DNA of 64,000 nt from Abditibacterium sp. (GTDB lineage Bacteria > Armatimonadota > Abditibacteriia > Abditibacteriales > Abditibacteriaceae), in NCBI GenBank assembly GCA_030448265.1, contig JAUJNG010000006.1, positions 1 to 64,000 of the forward strand, written 5' to 3'. Shown one piece after another: positions 43,876 through 54,430 of the stretch. Below the pieces are notes generated by a model. The model had not been told where the DNA came from. It saw nothing but the letters and a program-made list of their open reading frames with translations, and ran no database searches. Each line of letters starts with the position of its first letter. The first letter of the stretch is position 1. The position numbers were made by a program, and so were the translations under genes.

Positions 43876-44916
43876 CTATTCGATGAGCGCTACCGGTTTG
43901 GAAACGCTGCCTATGCCTGCCGGAAGAAAGGTCGCGGTGAAGGTGAGACCATTGGGAGTCTCTTGCACCGACGAGATATAGGCGGTGGCAAAGTCCAAAA
44001 GCTTGAACTGGTAATTGCTAATACCAGTGTTGGTTTCATTGACGACTAAAAATCTCACGATGCGCGGGTTTTTACTCGACCCGCCCGCCAGCACTTCGGG
44101 CAGGCGTGTTCCTACCGTGCGCCACGCGTCAGACAAAGCGCCGGTGGGCGGATCGAGCCAAGGCGCTCCGGCTGCCTTTTGAAAGCGGGAGCCGATACCT
44201 GCTGTGAAATTCTCGCTCAGCGTGCTGACACTTGCCGACATTCCGGTGAATTCATCCCCGACCTGGGGATTGACCGGCTTTTCGAGATCACCGGCCAATT
44301 GGTCTCGCATTTCGGGGGGGGCTTTGGCCTGGCTACTACGCAGGTCAAAAACCTGGAAGGGATCGAAAGCCGAAATGCCTGCGTAAATGGGTTTAAAGGC
44401 CGTTTCGCCAGGCCGAATCATGGTGAAGACGTGCGGCAGCCCATCGTTTTGATAGCGGGCTTTGGAAGTGGGCGTAATCGCGATGGGAACCGGAGGCCCC
44501 ATGGAGGCGGCGGCGCTGGCTACCGCCGAAGCGCCGACGTTGCGCTGTCCGATGCCCAGAACGCGGGCGAAAAACAGCGAACGCGCGCGCGTAGCCGCCA
44601 CGCGAATTTTGGTGTTGTCGTCCTCGAATGTGATGCTCGTTACTTCGGCGGCGGGAAGAGAATTTTGGGCCGCTACGAGCAAAGCCTGTTCGCGGGCGTT
44701 GTTGGTGTTGGCGGTTTCGTCGGCGCCCCGCTTTAAATAGGCCGCGCCAGCCAGCGCCGCAGCGTCACAACCGCGCTGCAAATGGTTTTTATCGGACAGG
44801 AGAACCGAATAATCCACCGCGAACGCCGAGATGCCCAGTAAAACCGTCATCGAAAGCGCCACGAGGGGCAAAATGCTGCCGCGCCGTCTGTTTCGTTGGT
44901 GAGTGAGGAATTTCAT
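43876..44916 (-). CDS. TadG-like pilus-assembly/secreted protein
   Basis: 346 aa from ATG 44916; the upstream in-frame extension is antisense-like to the TadE-like gene. A basic N-terminus (MKFLTHQRNRRRGSILPLV) leads into one transmembrane helix (ALSMTVLLGISAFAVDYS), then QRGCDAAALAGAAYL, the standard TadG-type start, and an extracytoplasmic beta-rich domain. Probably a minor pseudopilin-like or Flp-associated protein. It follows the TadE-like gene by 40 nt. Confidence 0.78.
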   Translation of the reverse strand: MKFLTHQRNRRRGSILPLVALSMTVLLGISAFAVDYSVLLSDKNHLQRGCDAAALAGAAYLKRGADETANTNNAREQALLVAAQNSLPAAEVTSITFEDDNTKIRVAATRARSLFFARVLGIGQRNVGASAVASAAASMGPPVPIAITPTSKARYQNDGLPHVFTMIRPGETAFKPIYAGISAFDPFQVFDLRSSQAKAPPEMRDQLAGDLEKPVNPQVGDEFTGMSASVSTLSENFTAGIGSRFQKAAGAPWLDPPTGALSDAWRTVGTRLPEVLAGGSSKNPRIVRFLVVNETNTGISNYQFKLLDFATAYISSVQETPNGLTFTATFLPAGIGSVSKPVALIE

Positions 44917-44956
44917 AATGCCGTCCCGAAATTCGGATGAGAAGCGCAATCGCGCC

Positions 44957-45442
44957 TCAAGTGCCGGAAGTGTTCTCCCGACGCATGGTAACAGTATTTT
45001 GGATGGGCCGGTTGAACATCGCCCCAAAAGCGCCCGTAACTGTGCGATTTTGCGAAGTGACGCGCACGCGCACCAGCGAATCGGGCGCTGCCGCGTTCTC
45101 AGTCGTGCCGTTGTCGCCCAGGGTGGAGTAACTCTCACCCTTGTTGGTGGACACTTCGATCACGACCGAACCATTGGGCGACTCGACGGAAAGAGGAGCC
45201 GCAAAATTCTTCACCCGTTGGCGGATCTGGGCTGTGGTGCGTCCAATCGAGGCCGCGCGCGCGCCTTCGCGGGTGGCATTGGCGATGGCCAGAGAATTCT
45301 TGCCAAAAACGCTGAACTCGATAATGCCCATCACCACGCCGATGAGAAGGACGACCACCAGGGCGAACTCGACCAGAGCCTGCCCGCGCCGCGCGCGCCG
45401 CGAAGGGTGAAGGAATTTTGATTTTGAATGTTTCATTTGCAT
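44957..45442 (-). CDS. TadE-like protein
   Basis: 161 aa from ATG 45442, which has AGAGG 5 nt upstream; ATG 45436 is in the same frame. The TadE signature RRGQALVEFALVVVLLIGVVMGIIEFSVFGKNSLAIANATREGARAA is split by the expected Glu in VEFAL. One transmembrane helix and a short extracytoplasmic domain. Works with the TadG-like gene downstream; no other tad genes (tadA, tadB, tadC, flp) are in the window. Confidence 0.85.
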   Translation of the reverse strand: MQMKHSKSKFLHPSRRARRGQALVEFALVVVLLIGVVMGIIEFSVFGKNSLAIANATREGARAASIGRTTAQIRQRVKNFAAPLSVESPNGSVVIEVSTNKGESYSTLGDNGTTENAAAPDSLVRVRVTSQNRTVTGAFGAMFNRPIQNTVTMRRENTSGT

Positions 45443-45851
45443 GACTGCCTCTAGTGTTCCCAATTTCGCGCGGGGCCGCACTTTCGCGTCTTGTGACAGC
45501 GCCCTTATGCGAGATATTGGCCACCGCCAGTTTCCCACTTCGGCGGCGGCGCGCAAAGGTGAATCGCAGTTTTTCTGCGGTCGGGGAAGCCCACGAGCCA
45601 AAAGGGTGTCAGATACACTTTCGCGCGCTTGGTAAGAGTCTGTGCTTAAAGAGTGTTATCGCGTTTGTAGTAGCGCCGCGAGGCGCGTTTGGATCAACTC
45701 TTACGCTTTCCAAACGCGCCGCGTGGCGCGTTTGGCCGTATTGGTCCTTTTTCCAACCGCGCCTCGTGGCGCTACTACAAACCCGCTCGGCAAGCCATTC
45801 TCAGGCGAATTACAGCTTTTGAGCACAGACTTTAAGGATAACGCCCCCACT
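45443..45851. other. intergenic region before hemL with repeats
   Basis: 409 nt without a gene. The first 190 nt should contain the promoters of the tadE-like gene. From about 45640 an imperfect outer repeat (GTCTGTGCT... and AGCACAGAC near 45821) encloses the CGCGAGGCGCG palindrome family at 45669-45784. Confidence 0.6.
45669..45784. repeat. palindromic repeat family F (GTAGTAGCGCCGCGAGGCGC)
   Basis: GTTTGTAGTAGCGCCGCGAG and a complement ending GGCGCTACTACAAAC, with internal repeated GCGCGTTTGG units. The same family forms the core of the MITE-like copy at 11943-12095. Confidence 0.8.
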
Positions 45852-47129
<1,278 letters not shown>

Positions 47130-47190
47130 GTGAGGTGTTGACCGGTTCCCTCTCCACAAGTGCAGAGGGAACTGGTCAACACCTCCTCAA

Positions 47191-49317
47191 CTACGCCTCA
47201 ACCCGCAGCACCTGCCCCTTCCACACCACGATCACGCGCTGTCCCACGCTGAGCCATTTCGCCAGTTTCGCGTCGCGCAGCAACTCGAAATACTCCTTCG
47301 AGGCGAACTTCACCACGCGCGCCGCGCCCGCAATTTTCGGGTCGAAATCGCTGTCCGTCCACACGCCGTTTTGCAGTGAAAAGGTTTTTCCCTCGATGGT
47401 TTTGACATCGGCAACCGTTTCACTGCGCCCCTGACGCAGCGCATTCAAATCCCGCGAAACCGACACGCCCGCCGCACCGCTTTCGGCCAGGGTGCCACCA
47501 TTGCCACGCATCATCGGCGCCGCTGGCCCGCCGCGAAGCATCGGCGTCCTGCCCAGTCCATCGGCGGGGAAAGGCTGCGCCCATCGCGGACTCCCGTCTT
47601 CGGTGATGAGTGCCACCGTGAGCGGCGTCACGATGCCGTATTTCTGACTCAATTTGATGATTTCATCGCGCACTTCGCCCGCGAGGGGCCGATTGGCTCG
47701 CCGCGCGTCGTCAATGAGAAACCCGACTTTGCGCGTCGCCCACAATTTCGGCAGTTCGTTCGCATCGACGCCCGAAACCGCGCCGTCAAAGCGCACGGTT
47801 TGGCGGTTGGATTGGCCCATCAGCGCGATTTTCCCTTTCCCATCGCCGCGAAAGCGCCCAAAAACCGTCACCTGCGCGCCGCGAAATAAATCGGGCAGTG
47901 AGGGCGGATAAACATCATAAACGCTCAGCCCGCCGAAGTCGATTTTGGCGTCGCTCACGACGGGAAACGCGATTTTTTCATAGAGCGCGCCCACTTTGGT
48001 TTCAATGTCTTCCGAAGGCGTCACATAATCGGACGCGCCGCGATTTTCCTGCGCCAGAGCATCCAAAAGCCGCGCGTTGACATCGTTTCCGACGCCGAAC
48101 ACGAAAAGCCGCGCGCGGGCATCGTTGGCGGCTTTGGCCTCGCGCAGAATGGCGTCGGGGTTGGTCTGGCCGACGGTGGGCTGCCCGTCGGTCATAAACA
48201 CGATTTGCTGGGCGCGCCCGTTTTGCGCCGTCATTTTGAGCGCGCTTTGCAGCGCATCGGAAATGTTGGTGCCGCCCACCGCTGTGATACCGTCGGCGAA
48301 GCGCCGCGCCGCCTCTAAATTGGCGGGCGTCGCGTCGGTGAGGCCGTCGCGGAAACTCCCAACGCTCGACGCGAAAGTGACGATGTTGAAGCGGTCTTTC
48401 GGGTTCAGATTGCCAAGCAAAGTTCGCAAAGCGCGCCGCGCCTGCTCGATTTTGGCGCCCTCCATCGAACCCGAAGTATCGAAAACGAAAACCACGTCTT
48501 TGGCCTCGATTTCTGTCGCGGAAATCGCCGGATCGGGCGCCGCGAGCAGCAAAAAGGTGCCGTCGGGTTCGTCGCCGCGATAGGTGAGCATTTGCAGACT
48601 CACCTTGCCCCCGCCGCGCGTCCACAGGAGCGAAAAATCGCGCTCGGCGCTGCTCCACTCGCCTGAAATTAGCGTTTTTCCACCCGTGCGCCGTGTTTCG
48701 ACCGAATGCGAGGGCGAATAAATCGCGCGCACATCGGCGTCAGCGAAAGAAATTTCCACGTTCGCTTTGGCGGATGAAGCGCTCGATGCGCCTGGCGCGC
48801 GAAGCGGCAAAGTAAGGCGGTTTTCGCTGAGCGTCTGAGCGTAGTCCAGTTCGATTTCAACGGTTCCACCCGCCGGAACCGGAAAAATTTTGGCGCGCAC
48901 CAGATCACGGTCGAGGAACTCCAGAATCGCCGGATCGCGCATTTTCTGCACGATGCCCTGATAGATTTCGCGCGCTTTGTCGCCTTCCAGAATCTCGGCT
49001 TCGAGGCGCTTGCCATTCATCGTCATGGCGAAATTCGAGACGGCGGCGCCCCTGGGCAACGCGAACAGATAGGAGCCTTCGAGCGCGCGGGGCAGCGGAT
49101 TTCGCAGCGTTTGGCGCAAATGAGTGCGCGCCAACGGCCCGCGCACCTCGATTTTGGCGTTTTGATGTTCGAGCTGCAATTCGGTGAGCGGCGCGGGCAG
49201 GGGAATGGGACGCGGCCAGCCTATGGGCGGCGGGAAAATGGTGGGGCGCCGGTCTTGCGCCCACAAAGGTGGAAGCAGGGCAGCAACGGCTGCTGTAAGA
49301 AGAAGGGATTTTTGCAT
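47191..49317 (-). CDS. secreted VIT and VWA domain protein
   Basis: 708 aa. Signal peptide (MQKSLLLTAAVAALLPPLWA), a VIT domain at about 45-165 (HLRQTLRNPLPRALEGSYLFALP, EAEILEGDKAREIYQGIV), a VWA domain at about 274-450 with the MIDAS motif DTSGS starting at Asp280, then a beta-rich C-terminal part. VIT-VWA proteins bind ligands through a metal at MIDAS. No sortase motif or C-terminal membrane helix. It is the last gene of the kinase, sigma, anti-sigma run, separated by a family A repeat. Confidence 0.88.
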   Translation of the reverse strand: MQKSLLLTAAVAALLPPLWAQDRRPTIFPPPIGWPRPIPLPAPLTELQLEHQNAKIEVRGPLARTHLRQTLRNPLPRALEGSYLFALPRGAAVSNFAMTMNGKRLEAEILEGDKAREIYQGIVQKMRDPAILEFLDRDLVRAKIFPVPAGGTVEIELDYAQTLSENRLTLPLRAPGASSASSAKANVEISFADADVRAIYSPSHSVETRRTGGKTLISGEWSSAERDFSLLWTRGGGKVSLQMLTYRGDEPDGTFLLLAAPDPAISATEIEAKDVVFVFDTSGSMEGAKIEQARRALRTLLGNLNPKDRFNIVTFASSVGSFRDGLTDATPANLEAARRFADGITAVGGTNISDALQSALKMTAQNGRAQQIVFMTDGQPTVGQTNPDAILREAKAANDARARLFVFGVGNDVNARLLDALAQENRGASDYVTPSEDIETKVGALYEKIAFPVVSDAKIDFGGLSVYDVYPPSLPDLFRGAQVTVFGRFRGDGKGKIALMGQSNRQTVRFDGAVSGVDANELPKLWATRKVGFLIDDARRANRPLAGEVRDEIIKLSQKYGIVTPLTVALITEDGSPRWAQPFPADGLGRTPMLRGGPAAPMMRGNGGTLAESGAAGVSVSRDLNALRQGRSETVADVKTIEGKTFSLQNGVWTDSDFDPKIAGAARVVKFASKEYFELLRDAKLAKWLSVGQRVIVVWKGQVLRVEA

Positions 49318-49325
49318 GAGAATTC

Positions 49326-49430
49326 GCAGCGACTAAAGTCGCCGCAAAGCGGGGCGAAGTCCGCCTTCGCGGACTGCATCAACCTGCGAAGGCAGGTTTC
49401 GCTTCCCTTTGCGGCGACTTTATTCACTGG
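49326..49430. repeat. palindromic repeat family A, copy 4
   Basis: Left arm GCAGCGACTAAAGTCGCCGC (from 49326); the right arm GCGGCGACTTTATTCACTGG is partly degraded. It encodes the last residues and stop of the anti-sigma-like gene. Confidence 0.8.
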
Positions 49431-50922
49431 CTGGCACGATCAGAATTTGGGTTTCCACGACCTGCGACTTTCCATTGGCCCCCTTTTGTTCCACAAACAG
49501 CGAAATTTTTTCGCCGCCGCGCACGCCGTGCAAAGCAAAGGGCAAAACGACGGGCGAATTCGCGCCCAGATTGCCGCGCCATAGAACGCGCGGTTCGCTC
49601 GAATCAGAAGGCGAAAAGCGCACTTGCGGCGGCAAAACCAGGCGGATCTGCGCGTTTTGCAAGGCGCGTGTCGCGCTCACGCTCAATTGAAAGAAGCGCG
49701 GAGGTTGCACCGCATCGGCGCCTCTCAGGGCGCGCGCCGGAGCCGAAGAACGCGATAGCCCAGCCGCTCGATTCTCGGTTTCGTCGCGCAGTGCTTGCGG
49801 CGCGGGGGGCGGCGCGGCGGCCTGAGGCGCGGCTTCGAGGTTTTGTGCGGCCTCGGCGCGGCCCCCAGCATTTTGGGATTTGGCCGCCAAACTTTGACTT
49901 TGGGGTGAAGCGACGGCGGAAAGCGCGACCAAAAAACGCGGCGGCGCCGGAGTTTCGACGGGTCGGGGAATGGCGCTGGGCGCGGCGGGCTGCGCGCGAA
50001 ATCGGGCGCTCGGAGGCGGTGGAACCGCGCGCGGCGACGGCGGGTTGGACGCCGTTTTTGGGCGCGTCGAGGGCGCTGCCATCTGCGGCGGTGGCGTTGT
50101 GCGGGTCATGCGCGACGGAAAAACAGGAGCGCGAAACGGCGGCGGCGGCGCAGCGGCATCCGGCGCTGCTTTTTTCGGCTCGCGCGCGGTGCGGGCGCGA
50201 CGCAGCGCCCGCAGCGACGCTCTTCCATTAGCTCCCGATGCTGTCGGATTGGCTCTCGCCGCCGACGGATTAGCTTCCGATTCACTCGCATTAGCTCCCG
50301 ATGCAGACAGATTGGTTCCTGGTGCCGTTGTCTTGGCTGCTGGGGCAGGTGTGGAAGGAGTTTTTGCGGTTTTCTTAGCTCCCGCCGCATCCGTCCTAAC
50401 TTCTGGCGGGGGCGCGGTGAGGCGAGGCGCATTTTTTCCCCGTTGGGGAACTGCTTTTGGCTTGGCGCGCGGCGGCGCGACCGCAAGCGACGGTGCAGAG
50501 GCCGTTTCGCGGTTGGGCGGGGGAGAAAGCGAAGGCTGAACGGGGGCAAGCGAATCGGGCGAGTCGGGCCGCGCCAGAATGACCAGAGCGATGGCGGCGA
50601 AGGTGATGCCACCCGACCAGGCGAATTTCGCGGGGTTCCAGCGTTGCGGCCAGGTGGGAAAACGCCACGGCGAAGAGCGGCGCGCGGTTTCGTTTTGCAG
50701 CGCGGCGCGCACTTTGAGGCGCAAATCGGGCGGCGCGGGCGCGGGCGCAAGTTCGCCCAGCGCGGCGCGCGAAAGATGCGCCTGGCTTTCGAGTTCGCCC
50801 AGAGCGCGGGCGCAGTCGGCGCAGGATTCGAGATGCGCGGCCACTTTTTCCCGCTCGGAAGCGGGAAGCTGCCCGTCGGAAAACTCCTCTAAACGGGCGC
50901 GGCAGAAGCGGCAGAAATCCAT
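49420..50922 (-). CDS. anti-sigma-factor-like membrane protein with long extension
   Basis: 500 aa. The N-terminus has a zinc anti-sigma motif (CRFC near residue 4, then HLESCADC, i.e. HxxxCxxC, at about 30-37), one transmembrane helix at about 98-117 (GGITFAAIALVILARP), then some 280 residues of Ala/Pro/Ser-rich low-complexity sequence with degenerate ANxSASG repeats, and a C-terminal beta domain (FFQLSVSATRALQNAQIRLVLPPQVRF to the end). It starts 1 nt after the sigma factor stop codon, so it is its likely partner. The extracytoplasmic part is unusually long for an anti-sigma factor. Confidence 0.82.
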   Translation of the reverse strand: MDFCRFCRARLEEFSDGQLPASEREKVAAHLESCADCARALGELESQAHLSRAALGELAPAPAPPDLRLKVRAALQNETARRSSPWRFPTWPQRWNPAKFAWSGGITFAAIALVILARPDSPDSLAPVQPSLSPPPNRETASAPSLAVAPPRAKPKAVPQRGKNAPRLTAPPPEVRTDAAGAKKTAKTPSTPAPAAKTTAPGTNLSASGANASESEANPSAARANPTASGANGRASLRALRRARTAREPKKAAPDAAAPPPPFRAPVFPSRMTRTTPPPQMAAPSTRPKTASNPPSPRAVPPPPSARFRAQPAAPSAIPRPVETPAPPRFLVALSAVASPQSQSLAAKSQNAGGRAEAAQNLEAAPQAAAPPPAPQALRDETENRAAGLSRSSAPARALRGADAVQPPRFFQLSVSATRALQNAQIRLVLPPQVRFSPSDSSEPRVLWRGNLGANSPVVLPFALHGVRGGEKISLFVEQKGANGKSQVVETQILIVPASE

Positions 50923-50923
50923 A

Positions 50924-51559
50924 TCAGTGGGGAGGAGCGACGTTTGGGTGACCGCCCGCGCTCTCGAAAAGTTCCGCGTCGGCTCCCAGCGCTTCGCGCA
51001 AGGCGGCGCGCGCGCGGCTCAGGCGGCTTTTTACGGTTCCAAGCGGCAGGCGAAGCTGCGCGGCGCACTCTTCGTAGGAATGGCCTTCGAGATCGTAAAG
51101 CACCAGCACGACGCGGAAATTTTCGGGAATCTGGGCCAGGGCGCGGCGCACGGCGCGGCGGCGCTCCGCTTTGAGAAGGGATTCGGCGGGCGAAATCTCG
51201 CTCGAAGGCACTTCCCATTCGTCGTCGTCTTCGGTTTGGAGGCTGGAAAAGGGACGCGGCGCTTTCTGGCGAACGGTGGCGAAATCGCGCGCCACGTTGG
51301 TGGCGATGTGGCCCAGCCAGGTCGAAAACGCAGCGTCGCCGCGAAATTTGGGCAGAAAACGAAAGGCGCGCACAAAGGTTTCCTGCGCGGCGTCGGCGGC
51401 GTCCTCGGCGTCGCCGGTCACCCAGCGACACAGGTTCCAAACGCGATTTTGATGGCGCGCCACCAGACGGTCGAAGGCCTCTAAATCGCCGCAGCGCGCG
51501 GCCTCGATGTCGGGCGCGTCGGGATAGGGTGGAGAATGCGCGGCGCGGCCAAATTTCAT
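50924..51559 (-). CDS. ECF-type RNA polymerase sigma factor
   Basis: 211 aa. Region 2 is clear (LVARHQNRVWNLCRWVTGDAEDAADAAQETFVRAFRFLPKFRGDAAFSTWLGHIATNVARD) and region 4 has RALAQIPENFRVVLVLYDLEGHSYEECAAQLRLPLGTVKSRLSRARAALRE. It lies 14 nt after the PASTA kinase gene and 1 nt before the anti-sigma-like gene. Confidence 0.94.
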   Translation of the reverse strand: MKFGRAAHSPPYPDAPDIEAARCGDLEAFDRLVARHQNRVWNLCRWVTGDAEDAADAAQETFVRAFRFLPKFRGDAAFSTWLGHIATNVARDFATVRQKAPRPFSSLQTEDDDEWEVPSSEISPAESLLKAERRRAVRRALAQIPENFRVVLVLYDLEGHSYEECAAQLRLPLGTVKSRLSRARAALREALGADAELFESAGGHPNVAPPH

Positions 51560-51573
51560 GGCGGGGCCGCTTT

Positions 51574-53538
51574 TTAGAGCTGTTCTTCCTTGACCAGCGT
51601 TTCCCCGACGTAAACCCGCACCAGAGCCGTGCCGCCCGCCTCGCGGCGCACGCGCACGCGCTCGTTGATCTGGTCGCCGGAGCGATGGGTTTTGGTGTAG
51701 GCAGTGCGTTCGCCATCGGCGTCACGCACGATGATTTGCACCGGCTGGCTGCCGCTTCCGGCGGGAATTTGAACCCGTATCAGCGCCACGCGCGTGGCGG
51801 GGCCATTATCGGCGGGCGCGGCGGGCAGAGGCTCGAAAGGCGTCGAGGGTTCGACCGCTTCGGGAACCGGCGCGACGGGCGTATCAACGGGCATTCCGAT
51901 GCCCTTGGTGGCGTCGATGGCGGTCGGCTGTGGGCCGCGCGAGACGATGAGAGTAATCGGCTCGGAGCGGCGAAACGACTCGCCCGATTCGGGATACTGG
52001 CCCGCGATGTAGCCGCGCGGCACTTTGTCGTGAAACTGCTCGACGACCGGCCCCAGTCGCATGGCGTGCTGCGAGATGATTTTGCGGGCCTGGGCGAGCG
52101 GCAGTTCGCTGAAATCGACCATTTTGATGGGCGCCTCGCCCTGCGAAACCGTGACCGTCACTTCGCGGCGCGCGCGCACCAGACGGCCTGGTTCGGGTTC
52201 GCCCTTGACGACGGTTCCGGCGGGCTTGGTGGCGTCGAAAGTCTCGCGCCCGACGCGCATCGTCAGCCCCGCTTTGGCGAGGCGCTCTTTGGCTTTGTTT
52301 TGTTCCAGACCGAGATAGCTGGGCACGCGCACGGTTTTGGGAGTCTGGCGCAGCCAGAAATAGTAGGCGCCGTAAAACATCCCGCCAAACGCGCCCGCGA
52401 CCACCAAAAGCCACAGCAAAGCGCCCAGCGCGCCCCATAGCTCGCGCCGTTTGTGGCGGCGATGCAGGGTAGTGCGCTCCAGGCGAATCTCTTCTTCGCC
52501 GGTCGCGGCCAGCGCTTCGTCCACAATCGGCGCCAGGGGACGGCGGCGCGGCACGGTGACCTCGATTGCGGGTTCGGGTTCGCTTTCGGGCGGCAAAAGC
52601 GGCGTCGGCGCGGGCGTGGGAACGCTGATCGCGGCGGCGGTGGGCGTGATGGGCGTCAGGGCGCCGGTGAGCGGCGCCATCGATTGCAATGCCTGACTCA
52701 GTTCGGGCGCGGTGGGGCGCAGCGCGGGGTCTTTTTCGAGCAGGCGCAGCGCGAGTTGTTCCAGATCGGCGGGGCAGCGCGGGTTGAACTGCGAGGGCGC
52801 GAGCGGCGTGTCGGTGCGGTGGCGCTGGGCAATCGCGAGGGGCGAAGGCCCGTCGAAGGGCACGCGGCCCGCGAGCATTCGATAAAGCAAAACGCCGAGG
52901 GCATAAAGGTCGGCGGGCGGGGCCAGAGAAGCGCCCTGAGTGCGTTCGGGCGCGAGATACCAGGCGGCGTCGGGCTGCACGTCGGCCAGAGCCAGTCCCG
53001 CGCCCGCGAAAGCTTCGGCGAGGCCGCCGTCGGTGAGTTTGAGGCGACCCGAAGCGTCGAAAAGCAGTTGGCGGGCGCGCAAATCGCCGTGAGTGCGGCC
53101 CCGCGTGTGAAGGAATTCCAGCGCCGAGGCCGCCGCGCGCAAAACGGCGAGGATTTCATCGCGCGAAAAGGCGCGATTGAGCCGCGATTCGAGCGAACCG
53201 CCTGGCAGCCATTCCATAGCGACGAACAGCGTGTCGTCTTCGCTGCCCTTGTCGCTCCAGCCCGCGACGTGAGGGTGATCGAGGCCGCTCCAGCGCTCGG
53301 CGACCGTGAGGAGCGCGCCAGGAAACCGCGGGTGGCGGTTGAAGACGTTTTTGAGCGCTTTGAGCGCGAAAGTTTGACCCGTGGCGCGTTCGCGCACGCG
53401 ATAGACGATCCACAGCGTGCCTTCACCGGCGCGGCTCAGCACGTCGAAGCGTGTGCCCGCACCGGCGTGGCTGCCGTTTCGCCCTTTTTTTTCGCGCCCG
53501 CCGGCGCTTTGCCGGTCGCTGCGGCCCGTTGCTAACAT
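51574..53538 (-). CDS. Ser/Thr protein kinase-like protein with two PASTA domains
   Basis: 654 aa. Kinase domain at residues 30-290: ATP lysine in FALKALK (Lys60), catalytic loop THGDLRARQ (Asp152) where HRDLKPxN is usual, TDGGLA (Asp170) where DFG is usual, and YLAPERTQG. The catalytic Asp residues remain, but HRD is HGD, and Asn is Gln, so activity is uncertain. A Pro-rich stretch, one transmembrane helix (about 367-396), PASTA domains at about 401-467 and 470-535, and a C-terminal beta region follow. PASTA domains sense muropeptides or cell-wall glycans. Upstream of and probably co-transcribed with the sigma factor. Confidence 0.88.
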   Translation of the reverse strand: MLATGRSDRQSAGGREKKGRNGSHAGAGTRFDVLSRAGEGTLWIVYRVRERATGQTFALKALKNVFNRHPRFPGALLTVAERWSGLDHPHVAGWSDKGSEDDTLFVAMEWLPGGSLESRLNRAFSRDEILAVLRAAASALEFLHTRGRTHGDLRARQLLFDASGRLKLTDGGLAEAFAGAGLALADVQPDAAWYLAPERTQGASLAPPADLYALGVLLYRMLAGRVPFDGPSPLAIAQRHRTDTPLAPSQFNPRCPADLEQLALRLLEKDPALRPTAPELSQALQSMAPLTGALTPITPTAAAISVPTPAPTPLLPPESEPEPAIEVTVPRRRPLAPIVDEALAATGEEEIRLERTTLHRRHKRRELWGALGALLWLLVVAGAFGGMFYGAYYFWLRQTPKTVRVPSYLGLEQNKAKERLAKAGLTMRVGRETFDATKPAGTVVKGEPEPGRLVRARREVTVTVSQGEAPIKMVDFSELPLAQARKIISQHAMRLGPVVEQFHDKVPRGYIAGQYPESGESFRRSEPITLIVSRGPQPTAIDATKGIGMPVDTPVAPVPEAVEPSTPFEPLPAAPADNGPATRVALIRVQIPAGSGSQPVQIIVRDADGERTAYTKTHRSGDQINERVRVRREAGGTALVRVYVGETLVKEEQL

Positions 53539-53653
53539 CGAATTGATTCTACCCCTTTTGCTTTTTGAAGGCCAATGGGCGCCCGTTCGCGCAATTGCGA
53601 AAGGGCGCTAATTGGGGCATCCTTTAGGGAGGAACAACCGCTCCAACGCTCCC

Positions 53654-54349
53654 ATGAATCCCTGGCACGACCTCGATCCGCACCAAAAAAACGCCGATAC
53701 GCTCGACTGCATCATCGAAATTCCGCGCGGCGGGCGTCTCAAATACGAACTCGACAAGCGCACCGGCCTGCTGCGCCTCGACCGCGTGCTTTATTCGGCG
53801 GTTTTTTATCCCGCCAACTACGGATTCATCCCGCAAACCTACTGCGACGACAAAGACCCGCTCGATATTTTAGTTTTGGGCAACCACGAAGTGGTGCCGA
53901 TGTGCATCATGACGGCGCGGCCCATCGGCGTGATGCAGATGATCGATCAGGACGAACAGGACGACAAAATCATCGCCATTCACGAGCACGATCCGGCCTA
54001 CAACCATCTGCGCGACATTTCCGAACTGCCCGAACATTCGCTCAACGAATTGCAGCGTTTTTTCGAGGACTACAAGATTCTGGAACACAAAAAAGTGCGA
54101 ATCGAGCGCTTCAAGGGCTGCGCCGAGGCCAAAGCCATCATCGAAGAGAGTTTCAAACTCTACGAAGAGACGTTTCAACCTGGCGGAGCGCGCATCAAGC
54201 CCCTGGTGCAGGAAGAAGAACCGGTCACGCGCACGCCTTCCAAACAGGTGCGAATGGAAGCCGCCAAACGCGCCGCCGCGCATCTGGCCGATCAGGATTC
54301 GAACCCGCAAAACGGAAAACCTTCCGAACCTGAGATTGAAGGCATTTAG
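53654..54349 (+). CDS. ppa: inorganic pyrophosphatase
   Basis: 231 aa from ATG 53654; GGGAGGAAC lies some 20 nt upstream, and the TTG at 53612 is the alternative. Hydrolyses pyrophosphate. The signature [11 protein letters not shown] gives the metal-binding Asp residues, with [29 protein letters not shown] and YGFIPQTY before it. The C-terminus has an extra ~40 charged residues ([14 protein letters not shown]...) beyond the usual soluble family I length. Confidence 0.93.
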   Translation: MNPWHDLDPHQKNADTLDCIIEIPRGGRLKYELDKRTGLLRLDRVLYSAVFYPANYGFIPQTYCDDKDPLDILVLGNHEVVPMCIMTARPIGVMQMIDQDEQDDKIIAIHEHDPAYNHLRDISELPEHSLNELQRFFEDYKILEHKKVRIERFKGCAEAKAIIEESFKLYEETFQPGGARIKPLVQEEEPVTRTPSKQVRMEAAKRAAAHLADQDSNPQNGKPSEPEIEGI

Positions 54350-54430
54350 AGCGTATCCACAGTCCCGCCTCTGTCGCGTTTTTGCATTTACTGACAATCC
54401 CTCACACCCGCGCGAGCCAGACTGCGCGCC

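Noticed and set aside
53612-54349. TTG start at 53612 for ppa
   Set aside because: Adds 14 residues not expected in the family and lies upstream of the GGGAGGAAC site.
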